Shown here in pieces: positions 10,421 through 23,093 of a stretch of 64,000 nucleotides of DNA. The DNA is taken from contig NC_084831.1 of the NCBI RefSeq assembly GCF_033115175.1, forward strand, positions 46,222,002-46,286,001. The letters run 5' to 3'. Source of the DNA: Lepus europaeus (Eukaryota > Chordata > Mammalia > Lagomorpha > Leporidae). The position numbers and the translations under genes were made by a program. How positions within the stretch are numbered: the stretch's first letter is position 1; each line of letters begins with the position of its first letter. The notes under the pieces were generated by a model. It was not told where the DNA came from and did not search any database. It saw nothing but the letters and a program-made list of their open reading frames with translations.

Positions 10421-11154
10421 GCTCCTGCTCAGGTCTTTCCTGCCCAGCCATCCCCCCTGGAGCCTGCTGGGGGCTACAGGGGTAGGGGCGCGGGTGGCCG
10501 TGGAACACGCCGTGGGCTTTGTTGGCAATGAGGGCCTGCAGTTCCGGGGAAGTCTGAGCGCCCGGGACAGGTGACATGCGGTTTTTCAGCTCGGGTCATC
10601 TGGAGCTCGGTGATGGAGTCGCCTGGGACCACGCCCTTGGCCTTGCCGCCGTCCAGGCTCCCCTGAGAACACCAGCACCTCTGGGACTCCCTGGTTGGCT
10701 GAACGACTAGGGTGGAGCGAGCTGGGTGCTCAGGAGGGCCCCCAGGAGTGGGCAGAGCTGTGAGGGGCTGAGGAGCCATCTAGAGATGGCAACAGGGGAT
10801 GCCGGCTTGCGTGCCGGGCGGAAACACCTGCTGCCATTCACCCTGCTGGCTGCTCAGTGGGAGGTGCAGGCCCTGCAGGCGTGGCCCCTGCCCTTACCTT
10901 GGAGGGCTGAACAGGGAAGACAGTGGGCCTGGGCCAGGGGCTGGGGCTCTGCTGGCTGCTTGCAGTGACCGGGGCCCCGGACAGCTCTCCCTGGGTTTCT
11001 GTCCTTTCCTCTACACAACAGGTGGACAAGGTTCCACCCTTACCCCCATCCTTGGCGCTGCTTGCCAGGCGTCCCCAGGCCTGTGACCCTATCTCATCCT
11101 CCAAACAGCCCTGGGGAAGAACCTGCTGACCCCACCTGGCGAAGGATTGTTCAA

Positions 11155-11345
11155 AATCCCAGACCCCAGAGTCAGAAAGACTCGGATTTGCACTCAGCCG
11201 CTCTCAAGGCTATGCTGTGTGACCTTGGACAAGTCACTGCCCCTCTCTGAGCCTCAATGTGCACATTTATGTATGGCAAGTATCTTGGGCTGTCACGAAG
11301 AGCTAGCGGGTATAACGCCTCTGGCACATGGCAGGTGCACAAATG
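11155..11345 (+). repeat. MIR SINE remnant
   Basis: Well-preserved MIR: GACTCGGATTTGCACTCAG, CTGTGTGACCTTGGACAAGT, CTCTGAGCCTCAATG, and TCTGGCACATGGCAGGTGCA at the 3' part. Confidence 0.88.
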
Positions 11346-11640
11346 ATGTCCGTCTCCTTCCTTAGGAGGAAATTTCCTCTATGCACCGGGGGTCAACTCT
11401 GCCCTGCTGATAAGTAAGATGGGCAGTGAGCAGGGAGAAGCTGAATGTGAAGGCTGAGAGCGGCTACTGAGGGCCAGGGGCTGAGGGGCAGCTCAGCGGA
11501 CAGCGCCGCCTGCAGGAAGGGAGGAGGAGGTGGCATGCAGAGCAAGAGGGCCACGGTCCCAGGAGCATGCAGGAGGAGCAAGTTTGCCCAAGTCCTGGGC
11601 AGACGAGGCAGCCAGCGCAGTGACGGAGTGTCTACCAGTG

Positions 11641-11737
11641 GCAGGCGGGGTGTCTGGTCCTTTCCGTGCTGTGGACCATACCCGTGATTTGCCCGTGCTC
11701 AGCAGCGACTCCCATGGGGTCCTCATGTTTCTTGCTG
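11641..11737 (+). repeat. 97-bp dispersed duplicate, copy 2
   Basis: Second copy of the 10324-10420 block, 1,317 bp downstream in the same orientation. It is followed 25 bp later by a truncated CSINE. Confidence 0.9.
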
Positions 11738-11762
11738 TCTCCCGCTCCTGCTCCTAGCTTCA

Positions 11763-11896
11763 GCCTGGCCCATCCGTGGGCATTTGGGAAGTGAACCAGT
11801 GAATGGAAGATCTGTGTGATTGTGTGTGTGTGTGTGTGTGAGCACACGTGTGTCTATCTATCACTCTGCCTTTCAAATAAATGAAGCAAATCTTTA
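11763..11896 (+). mobile_element. CSINE 3' fragment with GT microsatellite
   Basis: Contains the C-repeat 3' part (CCATCCGTGGGCATTTGGGA, then CACTCTGCCTTTCAAATAAA), with a GT run at about 11821-11840 replacing the usual CT run. The tRNA-like head is missing. Confidence 0.85.
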
Positions 11897-14574
11897 GCAA
11901 AAGGCTGGAGGGTGCCCCTGCTGTGCGGTGCTCTCCTCTCACTCATGCTAGCCTCACAACCTGCAGGATTGGTCCCATTTTACAGCCGAGCAGTAAAGGC
12001 TCAGAGAAACCAAATCGTTGTCCTGTGCTTTCAGACAAGGGCAACCTGGCAGGAGGTGGCGAGGCTGCAGGTCCCGCAGTCCTGGCGGGAACTGCCCAGT
12101 AGCCCCCGCCTTTATGACCCTTCCAGAAACAGGAGAAAGGCGCTCACCAGCAGACCAGGCAGTGAGGGCCCACTGAGCACCCACCTGCACTGTGCCCTGT
12201 GCTAGCACGGCAGGAGCCACAGCCCTGCTCCCACGCCTCCCGTGACTCTCTGTTGCCCACCAGGTCAGTCTGATTCCTCGCCTGACATCCCAGGCCTTTC
12301 CTGACCCAGCCTGATTGCCCCTTCCCCCAGTGTCACCGGAAACCTGACCTTTGACCTCTGCTTTTGCTCAGGCTGCCCCCCCCCCTCCCGACAGCCCAGG
12401 GCTGGGGGCTTGGTGGACAGTGGTGGAAGTCTTCGGATGCGGGGTCAGCAGCCTGTGGGCAGGAGGGCCCGATGTCATTCATTCACTTTTTTGTTTCTTC
12501 ATTCATTCATTTATTCTAGCCTCAAATACTATAATCACCCCTTGGTGCCAGTCCCTGGGCTAGGGACAGAGAGAGCCCCACTCCTGTGGAATGACCACAG
12601 AGCGATCAATGACCACAGAGCGATGATCAGCAAGGTCAGTGCTGAACAGAGGGAAACAGCAGGGTTCTGGACCCCCCTGGAGACAGCCAGGGGTCTCAGG
12701 ACGCAGCTCACATGGAGTCTGCCCTGCAGGGCCCCCAGGGAAGCACAGTGAGGGAGAGTAGCCCAGGCCAAGACGGGGAGCCCTACGTCACCCCACCATG
12801 TCTCGGGACCGATGTGGGGTGGACGTGAAGGGAGCTTAGGGTAGGCAGCGTGTGGCTGGAGGGGACACGGGTTGGGGGGGTCCAGACTGGGAGGGGCAGT
12901 GGGTGTGGCCCTGGAGCACGTGGGACCCAGGGCTTCGTGGGCAGAAAGACGAGGACAGAAGGAGGGCCTTGTGACACTGGGAATGGGCACTGCCGCGTCT
13001 GCTGGTCGGAGGCTGGGCGGGGAGAGAGATGGACAACTCCTGCAGGGAAGAAAAGGCGGTCCAGCCCGGGAAAGACCTGCCACACCTGTGGTTCACCCAC
13101 AGCACTGGCCGCACCCTGACCGGAGCGCGGAGGAACACCTTGGGCAGGGCCCCGGCAGGGCGCGAAGAGCCATGGTGCTCAGTTGTCCCAAGGGACTAGG
13201 ACGCTGGCAGCACGAGGCGTTCACGTGGACCAGTAGGGTTACTGCGCGCACAGAGTGGGAACACCCAGAAGCAGATCGGCTCGCGGGAGCCGAAGTCCCC
13301 TCTGCAGCTCCATGAAAGCCGGCGCTCTCCTACGTGCACTGCCACATGCTCAGTGCCTTGGGAAGGTGCTGAGCACACAGTGCACCCAGAAACGGCTGAG
13401 AAGTGACTGAGTGTGTTTCCTGGCGTGGGAAGGCACTGATCACATATAAGAGACGAGCGCGGGTTATAAAAGGCCACGCCTGCCACAGCAGACACTAATT
13501 GCCTCTCCTCGAGTTTGTGGAGGATCCACATGCCCACTCTCGGTCCACAGACAATCGTGACTCTTATTCTCGGCTGCTGGGGAGGCCTTGAGACCCAGTT
13601 CAGGCCGATGAGATCTAAGGAGAAATCTACTGGAAGTTCATCTGGGAAAGTTTCTACTTTCCCAAAAACAATACAGAAGTAATTGCCTTTGTTGGCTTTA
13701 AATACAGATGAAGTGGCTGGAGCTGAGGGAAACTCCCAAGAGACTCCCAGAGATGCTGGGCCTAGCACTGCTGCACCAGTCAGCCAGGGCCAGGCAGCAC
13801 AAGTGTTCTAGCTATGTGAGAGAGATTCCCCTGAAGGTGCTTAAGCTACGAGGCTTGCAGCTGAGGCAATCCAACAGATCCAGAGACGGATCTCATATGT
13901 AGATCTGTGTGGGAGTATGAACAGAGAAGTAAGGCAAGGGATCATCTGGGGGTGGGAATCTATTTCATATTTTTTATTTTATGAATGTTTTACAAAAAGC
14001 ATGCCAATAATGATCAGAAATATAACATTTGACTTTCAGAGAATAAACAATGATGCCAATTCTATTCTTTAAAAATCTGCAGAATAGTGGGGCTCCAGGT
14101 GGTAGCTCACTGCCACCTGCCGAGGGAGTGCGCATTCCCTGGTGGAGAGCTGGTTCAGCTGGAGGCGGACTTGACATCTAAAAGTTCCCTCTAAAGCTGT
14201 AAGATTCCAGCTTCTTGGGGGAGGCAGGGCAGATGGCAGGGCCCCAGGAACAGCTGAAACCCAAAGCCCAGCCGGCCCTCGGCTCCCGCCAGCACACGTC
14301 CATGCTCGGCTGAGACTGGGCGCCCAGGCCCGGGCCACCCTGCCAGGCCGGCCGTCGGCAGCCCAGTGGCCCAGCCATGGAAGGCTCCAGCGAGATGGCA
14401 CAGCCGTGAGGTCTGCAGGTGGGGCCACAGCTGTGCTGGCTGTAAAGACAGGTGTACAGGAAGCCGCTGACATCTGTCACAGCGAACCCGATCGTCTCTG
14501 TGGAAGTGACCCTGGGGAAGGGCAGAAGGAAATTCCAGCAGGAAGGGAAGGAGAAAAGATGCCGGCAGCGGGTG

Positions 14575-14662
14575 TGTGTGGGGGGTGTGGGTGTGTGTGG
14601 GTGTGTGTGGGTGTGTGGGTGTGTGGGTGTGTGGGTGTGGGGGTGTGGGGGTGTGTGTGGTG
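14575..14662. repeat. GTGTGTGG / GGGTGTGT microsatellite
   Basis: Imperfect GT/GGGTGT array, G-rich on the plus strand. ORFs across it are low-complexity. Confidence 0.92.
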
Positions 14663-14849
14663 CTGATTCTGCTCCTGAAATGCACTGGGAGCAGCTGCTC
14701 CCAGGACAGAGTCAGCGTTTGCCCTGCAGCAGCCACTGTGTCTACACCCGCGGGGCTGGTCCTAGCCATTTGCTCGTGGCAGGAGTCTGCGTTCTATGGC
14801 TGTGACAAGGTGCCCAGGGCTGGGTAGTTTGTGAAAGAAGGAGTGAGGA

Positions 14850-15196
14850 GGCCGGTGCCGTGGCTCAACAGGCTAATCCTCTGCCTTGCGGCGCCGGCAC
14901 ACCGGGTTCTAGTCCTGGTCGGGGCGCCGGATTCTGTCCCGGTTGACCCTCTTCCAGGCCAGCTCTCTGCTGTGGCCAGGGAGTGCAGTGGAGGATGGCC
15001 CAAGTCCTTGGGCCCTGCACCCCATGGGAGACCAGGAGAAGCACCTGGCTCCTGCCTTCGGATCAGCTCGGTGCGCCGGCCGCAGAGCGCCGGCTGCAGT
15101 GGCCATTGGAGGGTGAACCAACGGCAAAGGAAGACCTTTCTCTCTGTCTCTCTCTCTCTCTCACTGTCCACTCTGCCTGTCAAAAAAAAAAAAAAA
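14850..15196 (+). mobile_element. CSINE, full length, young
   Basis: A complete C repeat from the tRNA-derived head (GCCGGTGCCGTGGCTCAACA, with B-box GGGTTCTAGTCCTGG), through the CATGGGAGACCAGGAGAAGC body and the CT microsatellite, to an A-tail at 15183-15196. It closely matches the head and body of the copies at 48679 and 63537, so it is a recent insertion. Confidence 0.92.
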
Positions 15197-15223
15197 GAGT
15201 GAGGGAGGGGGAAGGAGAGAGGG

Positions 15224-15545
15224 AGAGGTTAAGCTGCTGCTTGTGAATGCAGCATCCCCCTTGGGCATGGGTTCAAGTCCCAGCTACTCCACTTCTCATC
15301 CAGATCCCTGCTAATGCACCTGGGAAAGCAGTGAAGGATGGACCAAGTCCTTAGGCCCCTGCACCCACGTGGGAGACCCAGATGGAGTTCCAGGTTCCTG
15401 GCTTCAGCCTATTCTAGACCTGGTTGTTGCAGCCATTTAGGGAGTGAATCCATGGATGGAAGACCTCTCTCTCTGTGTCTCTGTCTCTCTCTAGATCTAT
15501 CTGCCTTTCAATCTTTTTAAGTCAATCTTTTTAAAAAGAAAAGAA
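15224..15545 (+). mobile_element. CSINE, older copy
   Basis: Diverged C repeat directly downstream of the young copy, with TTAAGCTGCTGCTTGTGAAT at the head, CACGTGGGAGACCCAGATGG in the body and a CT run before the degraded A-tail. Confidence 0.85.
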
Positions 15546-15977
15546 GCAAAAAGACAAGACAGAAACAAAGGAAGGAGAGGCTTAATTGGGTCACAATTTT
15601 GGAGGCGGGGAGTCCCAGGCCAGGCAGCCCCATCCACTGGGCCCCTGGAGAGGGCCCCCTGGTGGACAGTGGTGGTGGTGCAGGAGGGGGCGGGATCTTG
15701 AGGTGAGCTGCCAGAGACCCAGGAGGGAGTGGTCTCGCTGTTCCCCCAAGAACTCATTCTTGTGGGAACTAACCGGTCAGAACCACTTTCACTGTCTTCT
15801 GAGGGCAGGGCCCTGGGCTCTCCTGGTTTCCACACAGCGGGGTCAGGCCTCCAGCACAGGAGTCCCTGGGGTCAGCCCCAGCACCCTTGTTAGTGCCTGC
15901 ACCCTTGGCCACAGGGCGCTCTTCAAGAGGAGCCGGCTGCTAGCTGCTGGATCAGACTGGCCCTCGGGACTGCAGGG

Positions 15978-15979
15978 CG

Positions 15980-16011
<32 letters not shown>

Positions 16012-16013
16012 GT
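15978..16013. repeat. GT microsatellite
   Basis: GT dinucleotide run grading into GGGTGGGTGTGTG. Confidence 0.9.
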
Positions 16014-16349
16014 GACTTCTCTGGGTGCGGGGCTGCACCATCAGGGATGGGTTTGGGGCAGCGTCTGCTCTGCGCCCCTCCCCCTCTCCCCTTTTCTCTT
16101 AGATAGGGTAGGCTGGGGCAGCCAGAAGGAGCTGGAAGCCCCAGAGGGGTTTCCTGATCTCTTTCTTCGCTCCCTCCCTCGCCCCTCTGCATCCTTCGCC
16201 CTCCGAATCCCAACGCTCTCCGGTCAGGTGCTGGACCTCGGCTTTCTCATGGTGCCAGGGTCAAGACGCTGCGTGGGATGCCCATTTGGAGGAGCTGGGC
16301 TTCACACGCCCCTCCAGCTCCTCACTCCAGCTTCCTGCTTGGGCATCCC

Positions 16350-16518
16350 TGGGAGGACATAGTGACGGCTCCAGTATTTGGGTCCCTGCCACCCACATAA
16401 GAGACCTAGATTGAGTCCCCTGCCCCTGGTTTCAGCCCATCCCAGACTGGGCCATTGTGGGCATCTGGGAGTGAACTGGTGGATGGAAATTCTGTCTTGC
16501 AAATTAAAAAAAATTTCC
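16350..16518 (+). mobile_element. CSINE 3' fragment
   Basis: Head missing. Begins near TCCAGTATTTGGGTCCCTGC and ends with ATGGAAATTCTGTCTTGCAA and a short A-tail, immediately followed by another SINE. Confidence 0.85.
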
Positions 16519-16822
16519 TTGGGGCAGGCATTGTGGCATAGCAGCAAGGCTGCTGCCTGTGTCACCGGTTGGAGTCCCGGCTGCTCCACTTCTGATCCAG
16601 CTCCCTGCTAATGCACCTGGGAAAGCAGTGGAAGATAGCCCAAGTGCTTGGGCCCCTGCACCCATGCGGGAGACTCAGAAAAAGCTCCTGGCTTTGGTCT
16701 GGCCCAGCCCTGGCCATTGTAGCCATTTGGAGAGTGACTCACCAGATGGAAGATTCTCTCTCTCCCTCTCTCTGTAACTCTGACTTTTAAATAAATAAAA
16801 TAAATCTTTAAAAAAAAATTCC
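16519..16822 (+). mobile_element. CSINE, full length, older subfamily
   Basis: Starts GGGGCAGGCATTGTGGCATA, has the GAGTCCCGGCTGCTCCACTT box and ends with AAATAAATAAAATAAATC and an A-tail. Inserted next to the tail of the preceding fragment. Confidence 0.9.
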
Positions 16823-17444
16823 TGCTTTGAAACTTACGAACGAGGTGCCAGTCAATGCCTCCTTCCCTCTTGCCAGGGAGATCCAGCCCCTGGGGTGGAG
16901 AATCCAGACCTTGCCCCTTGCTCCCTGTGGGGTCCCTGGCTTCAGTCCCCACCCCACAGCAACTCTGCCCCCCAAGGCTAACGCCAGGCCTGGGGGAGGG
17001 GAGTGTGGCTGTAATTACACTGCGTTCACAGCTCTGGGCCGCTCCTCTGCTCACAGGGCTGACTTTCCCACACCGTGGGCACTGGACCGGGAGGTTGTGG
17101 GAAGGCTTTGCCCGGGGTGACAGCCAGCAGCCCCACAGCTGCCCAGGGCACATTCTTCCTGGTTCTGGCCTGCTTGCCCTGGGGCCTGGGGCTGCTGGCA
17201 CCTGGGAGCACGCGCCTGCCCTCCGGGAGCACCTGATGCGGTTGGGAGCACGCCCTTGGGTCCTTGGGTCTGAGTGACAAGGTCAGTGCCTGCGGGGGGG
17301 TGGGGCTGCCATCTGATCAGCCTGCCACGCCCTGGCTGGCCAGGCTTCTCTCGTGTCATGAGTGCCCATGTTCTGTGCGTTGAGACATGAGGCATGGTCA
17401 CGTCTGTCATCTCTTTTGGCCTCACATCCCCTCTCTGAGGTCAG

Positions 17445-17550
17445 GTCCCTGACACCATTTTCCTGATGGGTGCACAGAGGCTTGGAGATGGCAGGCTGTT
17501 GCCAGTGTCACATGGGGGCCTTTAGTAGTGGAGCTGGGGTTAGAACTTGT
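17445..17550 (-). repeat. MIR-like remnant, reverse orientation
   Basis: Reads like reversed MIR: CCATTTTCCTGATGGGTGCA, AGGCTTGGAGATGGCAGGC and GTAGTGGAGCTGGGGTTAGA. Diverged, so moderate confidence. Confidence 0.55.
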
Positions 17551-18739
17551 GTGCTGGGGCTGGCAGGGATCCTGTCCCACCTGCTGCCTCCAACCCAACT
17601 CCACAAGGTCCCCCCTCCTTTCCTTCCCTCCTGACCACAGCCAATGCCAATGCCCCCTCAAACCTATGCTCACCACAGCAGGGGACCCCGGCTGGCCAGT
17701 GCCCTGGGCCGGGCCCTCCCGTGCCCGTTGGAGAGGGTTTCCTAAATGTGCGGGGGCTCTGAGACCACTCTTTGCAGACCGACCCCAAGGAGACTAAAGG
17801 GCTCTCCCGCTGCAGGGAGAGAGAGGGCAAGGAGGAGGAGGGGGCACTGGGGAGGGGAAGGGAGTGATGGCCCGAGGAGGAGGGGACCTGGGAGCTGGGC
17901 CCTGGAACGAGCTAGGTGGCAGAACGAGAATGCGGGGCAGCGCTGCCAGGAGGAAGGGCCAGCGCGCACCAGGCATGGCCCCCTGGGGTCTGCACAGTGG
18001 CCCGCACAAAGCAGGGGTGCGTTTCCCAGGAGGAGATCTGAAGGTGCCACGCTGGGGGCTGCCTCAGAATCTCCCGGGGGGGCTTGTGGTGTGCAGACCC
18101 CGGGCCCCACTCCCAGAGATCCTGGGCCACTCAGAGAACTCTGTACCCCTCACAGGCTGGCACCACCACCCTCCCCATAGCTCTGGACAGAGCGCGCGGC
18201 CGGGGTCGGAGGGGGTGTCCCTGGCCACACAAGCAGGACATGGTGGGGGCTGGGCTGGGGGCAAAGGTAGCCCGGGCCAAGGCGGAGCTGCAGAGCGGGA
18301 CCCTCCCGGCCACCCTACAGAATAGCGGGGCTCCTTGCCCACTCACGTGGCGCCCCCTTCCCTCCCCAGTCCCCCAGAGCCCTGCGCGCCACTCCCACAT
18401 GAGCAGCTGGCTGCTTTGGCTTTGATCAGCTCTACTCTGTGTGTGTCGGAAGGGGCCTCTGCCTGTGCTGCTGGCTGCTCTCGCCCAGTTCCTGCAGCCC
18501 GAGCCGAGTCCCAGGGAGCCAGTGTCCCGGCTGCGGCTTTAATGAAACCTTTGTTAGGGCGGAGAGAGCTGAGTGTGCTCAGAGGTTGGCAGGAGAGGGG
18601 AAGAGCAAGCCCGGGTGAGAAGGAGAGAGACCCAGAGGGAGAGTGTGGCGGCTGGGAGGCATCGTTGGGGCTGCCTGGAAAGAGGGGGTGGGGAGGAGCA
18701 GGTGGTGGATCCTGCATCGTGGCTGGCCTGGAGGAGTTC

Positions 18740-18793
18740 CGTGTGTGTGTGTGCACGTGTGCTCGTATGCGTGTGCATGTGCATGTGTGTGTA
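18740..18793. repeat. GT/GCAT microsatellite
   Basis: Alternating purine-pyrimidine tract of GTGT, GCAC and GCAT units, low complexity. Confidence 0.88.
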
Positions 18794-19957
18794 AGGTTAT
18801 TAAAAATTAGCCTTGGGTCCCAGTGTCCCAGCTGCTCCCTACAGCTGGACTACAAATCCTAAATTGCTGCTTCTGGAAAGCCTGCCTGGATCCACTGCCC
18901 ATGCCACTGTGGTCCCACAGCCCCTAGCCTGTCCTCTCTGTGCTACTGGCCTCCTGCAGCCGCTTTTCACAAACACCTGTGCTCTCACCTGCTTCCCGGT
19001 GGGCGCTCACCCTGGGCCCCAGGCGCCCTCTGCTGGCCCAGCGGGGCACAGGCCTGCTCCTGAGCCGCCGGAGATTTCCCGGGAGAGCTGGCTCTCTTGG
19101 CCTGTGCTCCCCTCCCTGTGTGCTTCCTCCCTCTCTTTCACCTTCACTGTGCCTGGGAATCCTGGCCATCACCGCCCCCCACCCCCGCCCCGGTCCTCCG
19201 CAGCCTCTGCAGTATTTCCCACGCCTACCTCCACCCACCCCTGCTTTCCCCTCCCAGGGCCTCCTCAGGAGCCCTCCCGCTCCCCAGCCACCTCCTCCAG
19301 GACCCCTGTGCTCAGATTACAGCCAGGCTGCACCTGCGCTGCCGGGAGACTGGCTTCCAGCTCCCGGCCCTTTTCTCCTGCGGTGAGGACCCCGCCTGCA
19401 CAGACAGCCCCTTCCTGGGCCTCCACCAACCCCACCGGCCTGGCCTGCACGCCCCCCCCCCCCCTTCTCTGGCCACTGCCCCGCCCACCGCAGCCTCCCA
19501 AACCCACCATTAGTCTTTCCCCTTCACTCCCATGCACCTCCCCGTGCGGCTCACCTCTGCATGCCCCAGCCAGCACCGCACGGCCCGCATCGCACCGCCT
19601 GTCCAGGTGACCCCTCCTTTCTCTTTCCGCCTCCACGGCCCTCCCGGATCCTACTACAGCCGTGCGTTGCTTCCTGCCCCAGGGAGAAAACATACTCAGC
19701 AGAGAGCGTCAGTGGTTCCCGCTGCCACCTCCACCTGCCAGCCCGCCCGCCCTCCTCCTCATCTTCCTGTGAATACGGGGGCCCAGGTGTGCACTGGAAA
19801 CCACACCCCTCCCCCCGCCCCGCGCCCCACCTAAAGACCCTGCTCCCTCCGGCAATGCCCAGCAGCCCATGAGCGTCTCTGGGGCCTCCCTCCAGGAAAA
19901 ACCCGCAAACTGGCGTTTCTCTCCCGGCCTCAGACCCTCTCAGAGCCACAGCCTTGA

Positions 19958-20277
19958 GCGGTGGGCATTTGGTGCCATCCTTAGGTGCTGTTTGGGATGC
20001 CTGCCTCCCTCATCAGAGTGCTGGAGTCTGGGCTCCGTTCCTGAGCCCAGCTTCCTGCTAACGCACACCCAGGGGAGCAGCAGGAAATGGCTCAAGGTCT
20101 TGGGTCCTTGCCTCCCACCTGGGAGACCCGGACTGAGTTTCCAGCTCCTGACTTTGGCCTGGCCCTGTCCCAGCAATCGTGGGCATTTGGGATGTGAGCC
20201 AGTGGATGGGAGATCTCTCTGTCTTTCTGTCTCTCTCCCCTCTGCCTTTCAAATAAAAAAATTTAAAAATCTTCTTA
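19958..20277 (+). mobile_element. CSINE, older copy
   Basis: Head GCGGTGGGCATTTGGTGCCA, body CACCTGGGAGACCCGGACTG, CT run and a degraded tail CAAATAAAAAAATTTAAAAA. Confidence 0.85.
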
Positions 20278-20825
20278 AAATGTTCTACTGTACTGAGCTG
20301 GAGAGGAGAGGCTCAACAGGGAAATGTGAAAACCTCTCCGGCACACCCAAGAACTGTCGCGTCTCCGGGTAGGCTGTGCTGTGCAGCAGGTGCAGCGCTC
20401 AGATCTGAGGCGGGAGCCCATCCAGCCTCTCAGACACGGAATCCTTTGTGATGAGGACCTCTAAGTCCCCTCTTCAGGCTACTTGAAGACATACAATGCA
20501 TCCTTGCTAATGACTGTCCCCCACGGTGCCCCGAATACCAGGGCGGCTCCTAGAACCTGGGACTAGGCAGCTGCCGGACCCCTGCTCCTCTGTGGGAGGA
20601 CCCCTCAAGGGAGCTGTGTGCCCTCCCAGCTGTTCTCTCTCAACCAGGACACTCTGTGGATGCCAGAGGCGGGGAGAGCACAGGGACTCTGCGGGCTGCA
20701 GTGGGAACCCTCACCCCATTGAGAAGCAGGAGATGGCATTGGGCAGCGCTGGCCAGAGACCCCTGGGGCTCTGACCCACAGGAACAGATGGAGCCCCCCC
20801 AACCCCGCCACACAACATCTGGACT

Positions 20826-21153
20826 TCTTTTTTTAGATTTATTTATTTCTTGAAAGAGTTACACAGAAAGAGAAGGAGAGGTGGGGTGGGGGGGTTCTTC
20901 CATCCGCTGGTTCACTCCCCAATTGGCCACAACAGCTGGAGCTGCACCGATCCAAAGCCAGGAGCCAGGAGCTTCTTCCGGGTCTCCTAAGCAGGTACAG
21001 GGGCCCAAGGACTTGGGCCAATTCTGCTGCTTTCCCAGGCCACAGCAGGGAGCTGGATTGGAAGTGGAGCAGCCAGGACTCAAACTGGTGCCCATATGGG
21101 ATGCTCGCGCTTCAGGCCAGGGCTTTAACTCTCTGCACCACAGCACCGGCCCC
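20826..21153 (-). mobile_element. CSINE, older copy, reverse
   Basis: Starts on the plus strand with TTTTTTTAGATTTATTTATT, contains CAGCAGGGAGCTGGATTGGA and the reversed head CACCACAGCACCGGCCCC. Confidence 0.9.
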
Positions 21154-22459
21154 AATAAATGAATCTTTAAAAAGGACAATTTCTGTGTGATTTGGTAAGA
21201 GAGAGGCCTTCCAAGCACAGCACAGAATCCAGAAGTCATGAAACAAAACAATAATAAATTTGACTATAAAAATTAAAATTTTTTATTGAAAAAATTATCT
21301 TAAAGTCAAAAGCCAATCGACAAGCTGGAGACCAGCTCTGCAGCACACACAACAGGTGGCAGGTGAGTTTTGCAATCTGCTGGTATTTGCCATGCTTGCC
21401 ACTTTCCTCCTGGGCGCCCACCTTTGAACTTGGACTTGCTCAAGGTCTTGAAGGGAGGCAGTGGGGTCACTTCTGGGTGGAGGCGCAGGTGGTGCCCTGT
21501 TCTGCTTTCGGGCTGGTTTGGCCTCTGGCAATTTCCCACACAGTTACTTCATCAGCCCTTTCGAGGAAAAGGACAAGGACTTTGTGGTGCAAAGCCCTCT
21601 GGGGACACCGGGCGTGGGAGAGAAGCATTTAACCCTTGCCTTTTTCAGCCCCTGAGCACTAGAAGCTGTGATGGGAGCAGAGCCTTGCCCACTCTGACAG
21701 TTCCCCAAGCTTGTTGGTGGGGTGGTGTCACTATAAAGTGTTCATGGGGCCCCTTTTCCATCAAAATGTCCACTGCTAGGAATTTGTGAAACAGACACGG
21801 TCCCCTGTGCCAAGAGGCCTGGATAGGGCCATTAGCAGGGGCGAGTGGAAGAGGCTCCTGTCCTCATACAAGCAAGAATGCAGGGGTGAGACAGAGAGGA
21901 GTGGGAAACAAGGTAGCAGAATTGAATTGGGCAGGGCATCCATCAGAGCGGACAGAATCTCAGAATGCCCGGCCATTCAGACTGGGGTGGGCAGGGTTAT
22001 GCCGCTGACGGACCAGGCGGCATCTCAGCGAAGGGCTAAGGGCCGAGAGCAGTACGCCGGAGAGACCAGGTGGGCATCTTGGGAGACACGGAGAGCATAG
22101 CGCAATCTCTGTTCAGATCAGGGCTTACAAGGGAGCGCGGTCCACACCTTCCCGTCTTTTCTCCTCCCTCCTCCCTCTTCTCCTGGGCTTGCTGGGTGTG
22201 AGGCAGGTGAACTTCCTCCCTACGTCATCAGGCTGGGCAGCCCCCCCGCACCAGCACTGTCCTGGCAGGCCTTTCTGGGGGAAGGCTGGGACCACCTGTA
22301 GGGTTGTGGGGGTGTGGGCAGGGCTTTGCAGTGTGGAACGCCGGGCTGCCCCCAAGGTGCCTCCCGAAGCTTCTGGAGGCGGCTCCACTCCAGTCCGTGG
22401 GCTGTGGGGCCCCTCTCACACCCACATGCTGATTTCCAGCTTCCTGCCTAACAGGGCTG

Positions 22460-22715
22460 CTCCTGGAGTTTTGTTTTGTATTGAGCAGCACAGACACAGA
22501 ATGAGAACGAGAGCTCCCATCCTCTGGATCACTCCCCGGATTCCCACAAGGGCTGGGTCTGGGCCAGGCTGAAGCCAGGAGCTGTGAACTCCATGCAGGT
22601 CAAGAACTTGATGTATCACCTGCTGCCTCCCAGGGTCTGCATTAGCAAAAAGCCGCAGTCAAGAACCAGAGTTGAGTATTGAACCCAGGTACTCTGATGT
22701 GGAATGCATGTGCCT
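22460..22715 (-). mobile_element. CSINE-related SINE, diverged, reverse
   Basis: Contains TCACCTGCTGCCTCCCAGGG, TCTGCATTAGCAAAAAGC and TTGAACCCAGGTACTCTGAT, the arrangement of an older C-repeat subfamily. Ends beside an AAAC-rich tract at about 22719-22745. Confidence 0.75.
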
Positions 22716-22747
22716 TTAAAACAAACAAACAAACAAATAAATATTTA

Positions 22748-23093
22748 CTGGGGCAGGTGCTGTGGCGTAGCAGGTAAAGCTGCCGCTTGCATTGCTGGCA
22801 TCCCATATGGGTGTAGGTTCAAGTCCCGGATGCTCCACTTCTGATCCAGCTCCCTGCTATGGCCTGGGAAAGCAGTGGAAGATGGCCCAAGTGCTTGGGC
22901 CCCTGCATCCATATGGAAAACCCGGAAGAAGCTCTTGGCTCCTGGCTTTGGCTTGACCCAGCCCTGGCCATTGAGGCTATCTTGGGGAATGAACCAGCAG
23001 ATGGAAGACCCCTCTCTCTCTCTCTCTCTGTCTCTCCCTGTCTCTGTGTCACTATGCTTTTTAAATAAATGAAACAGATTTTTAAAAAACAAT
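22748..23093 (+). mobile_element. CSINE, full length, older subfamily
   Basis: Head ACTGGGGCAGGTGCTGTGGC, box AAGTCCCGGATGCTCCACTT, CT run and the tail TTTTTAAATAAATGAAACAG. Confidence 0.9.
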
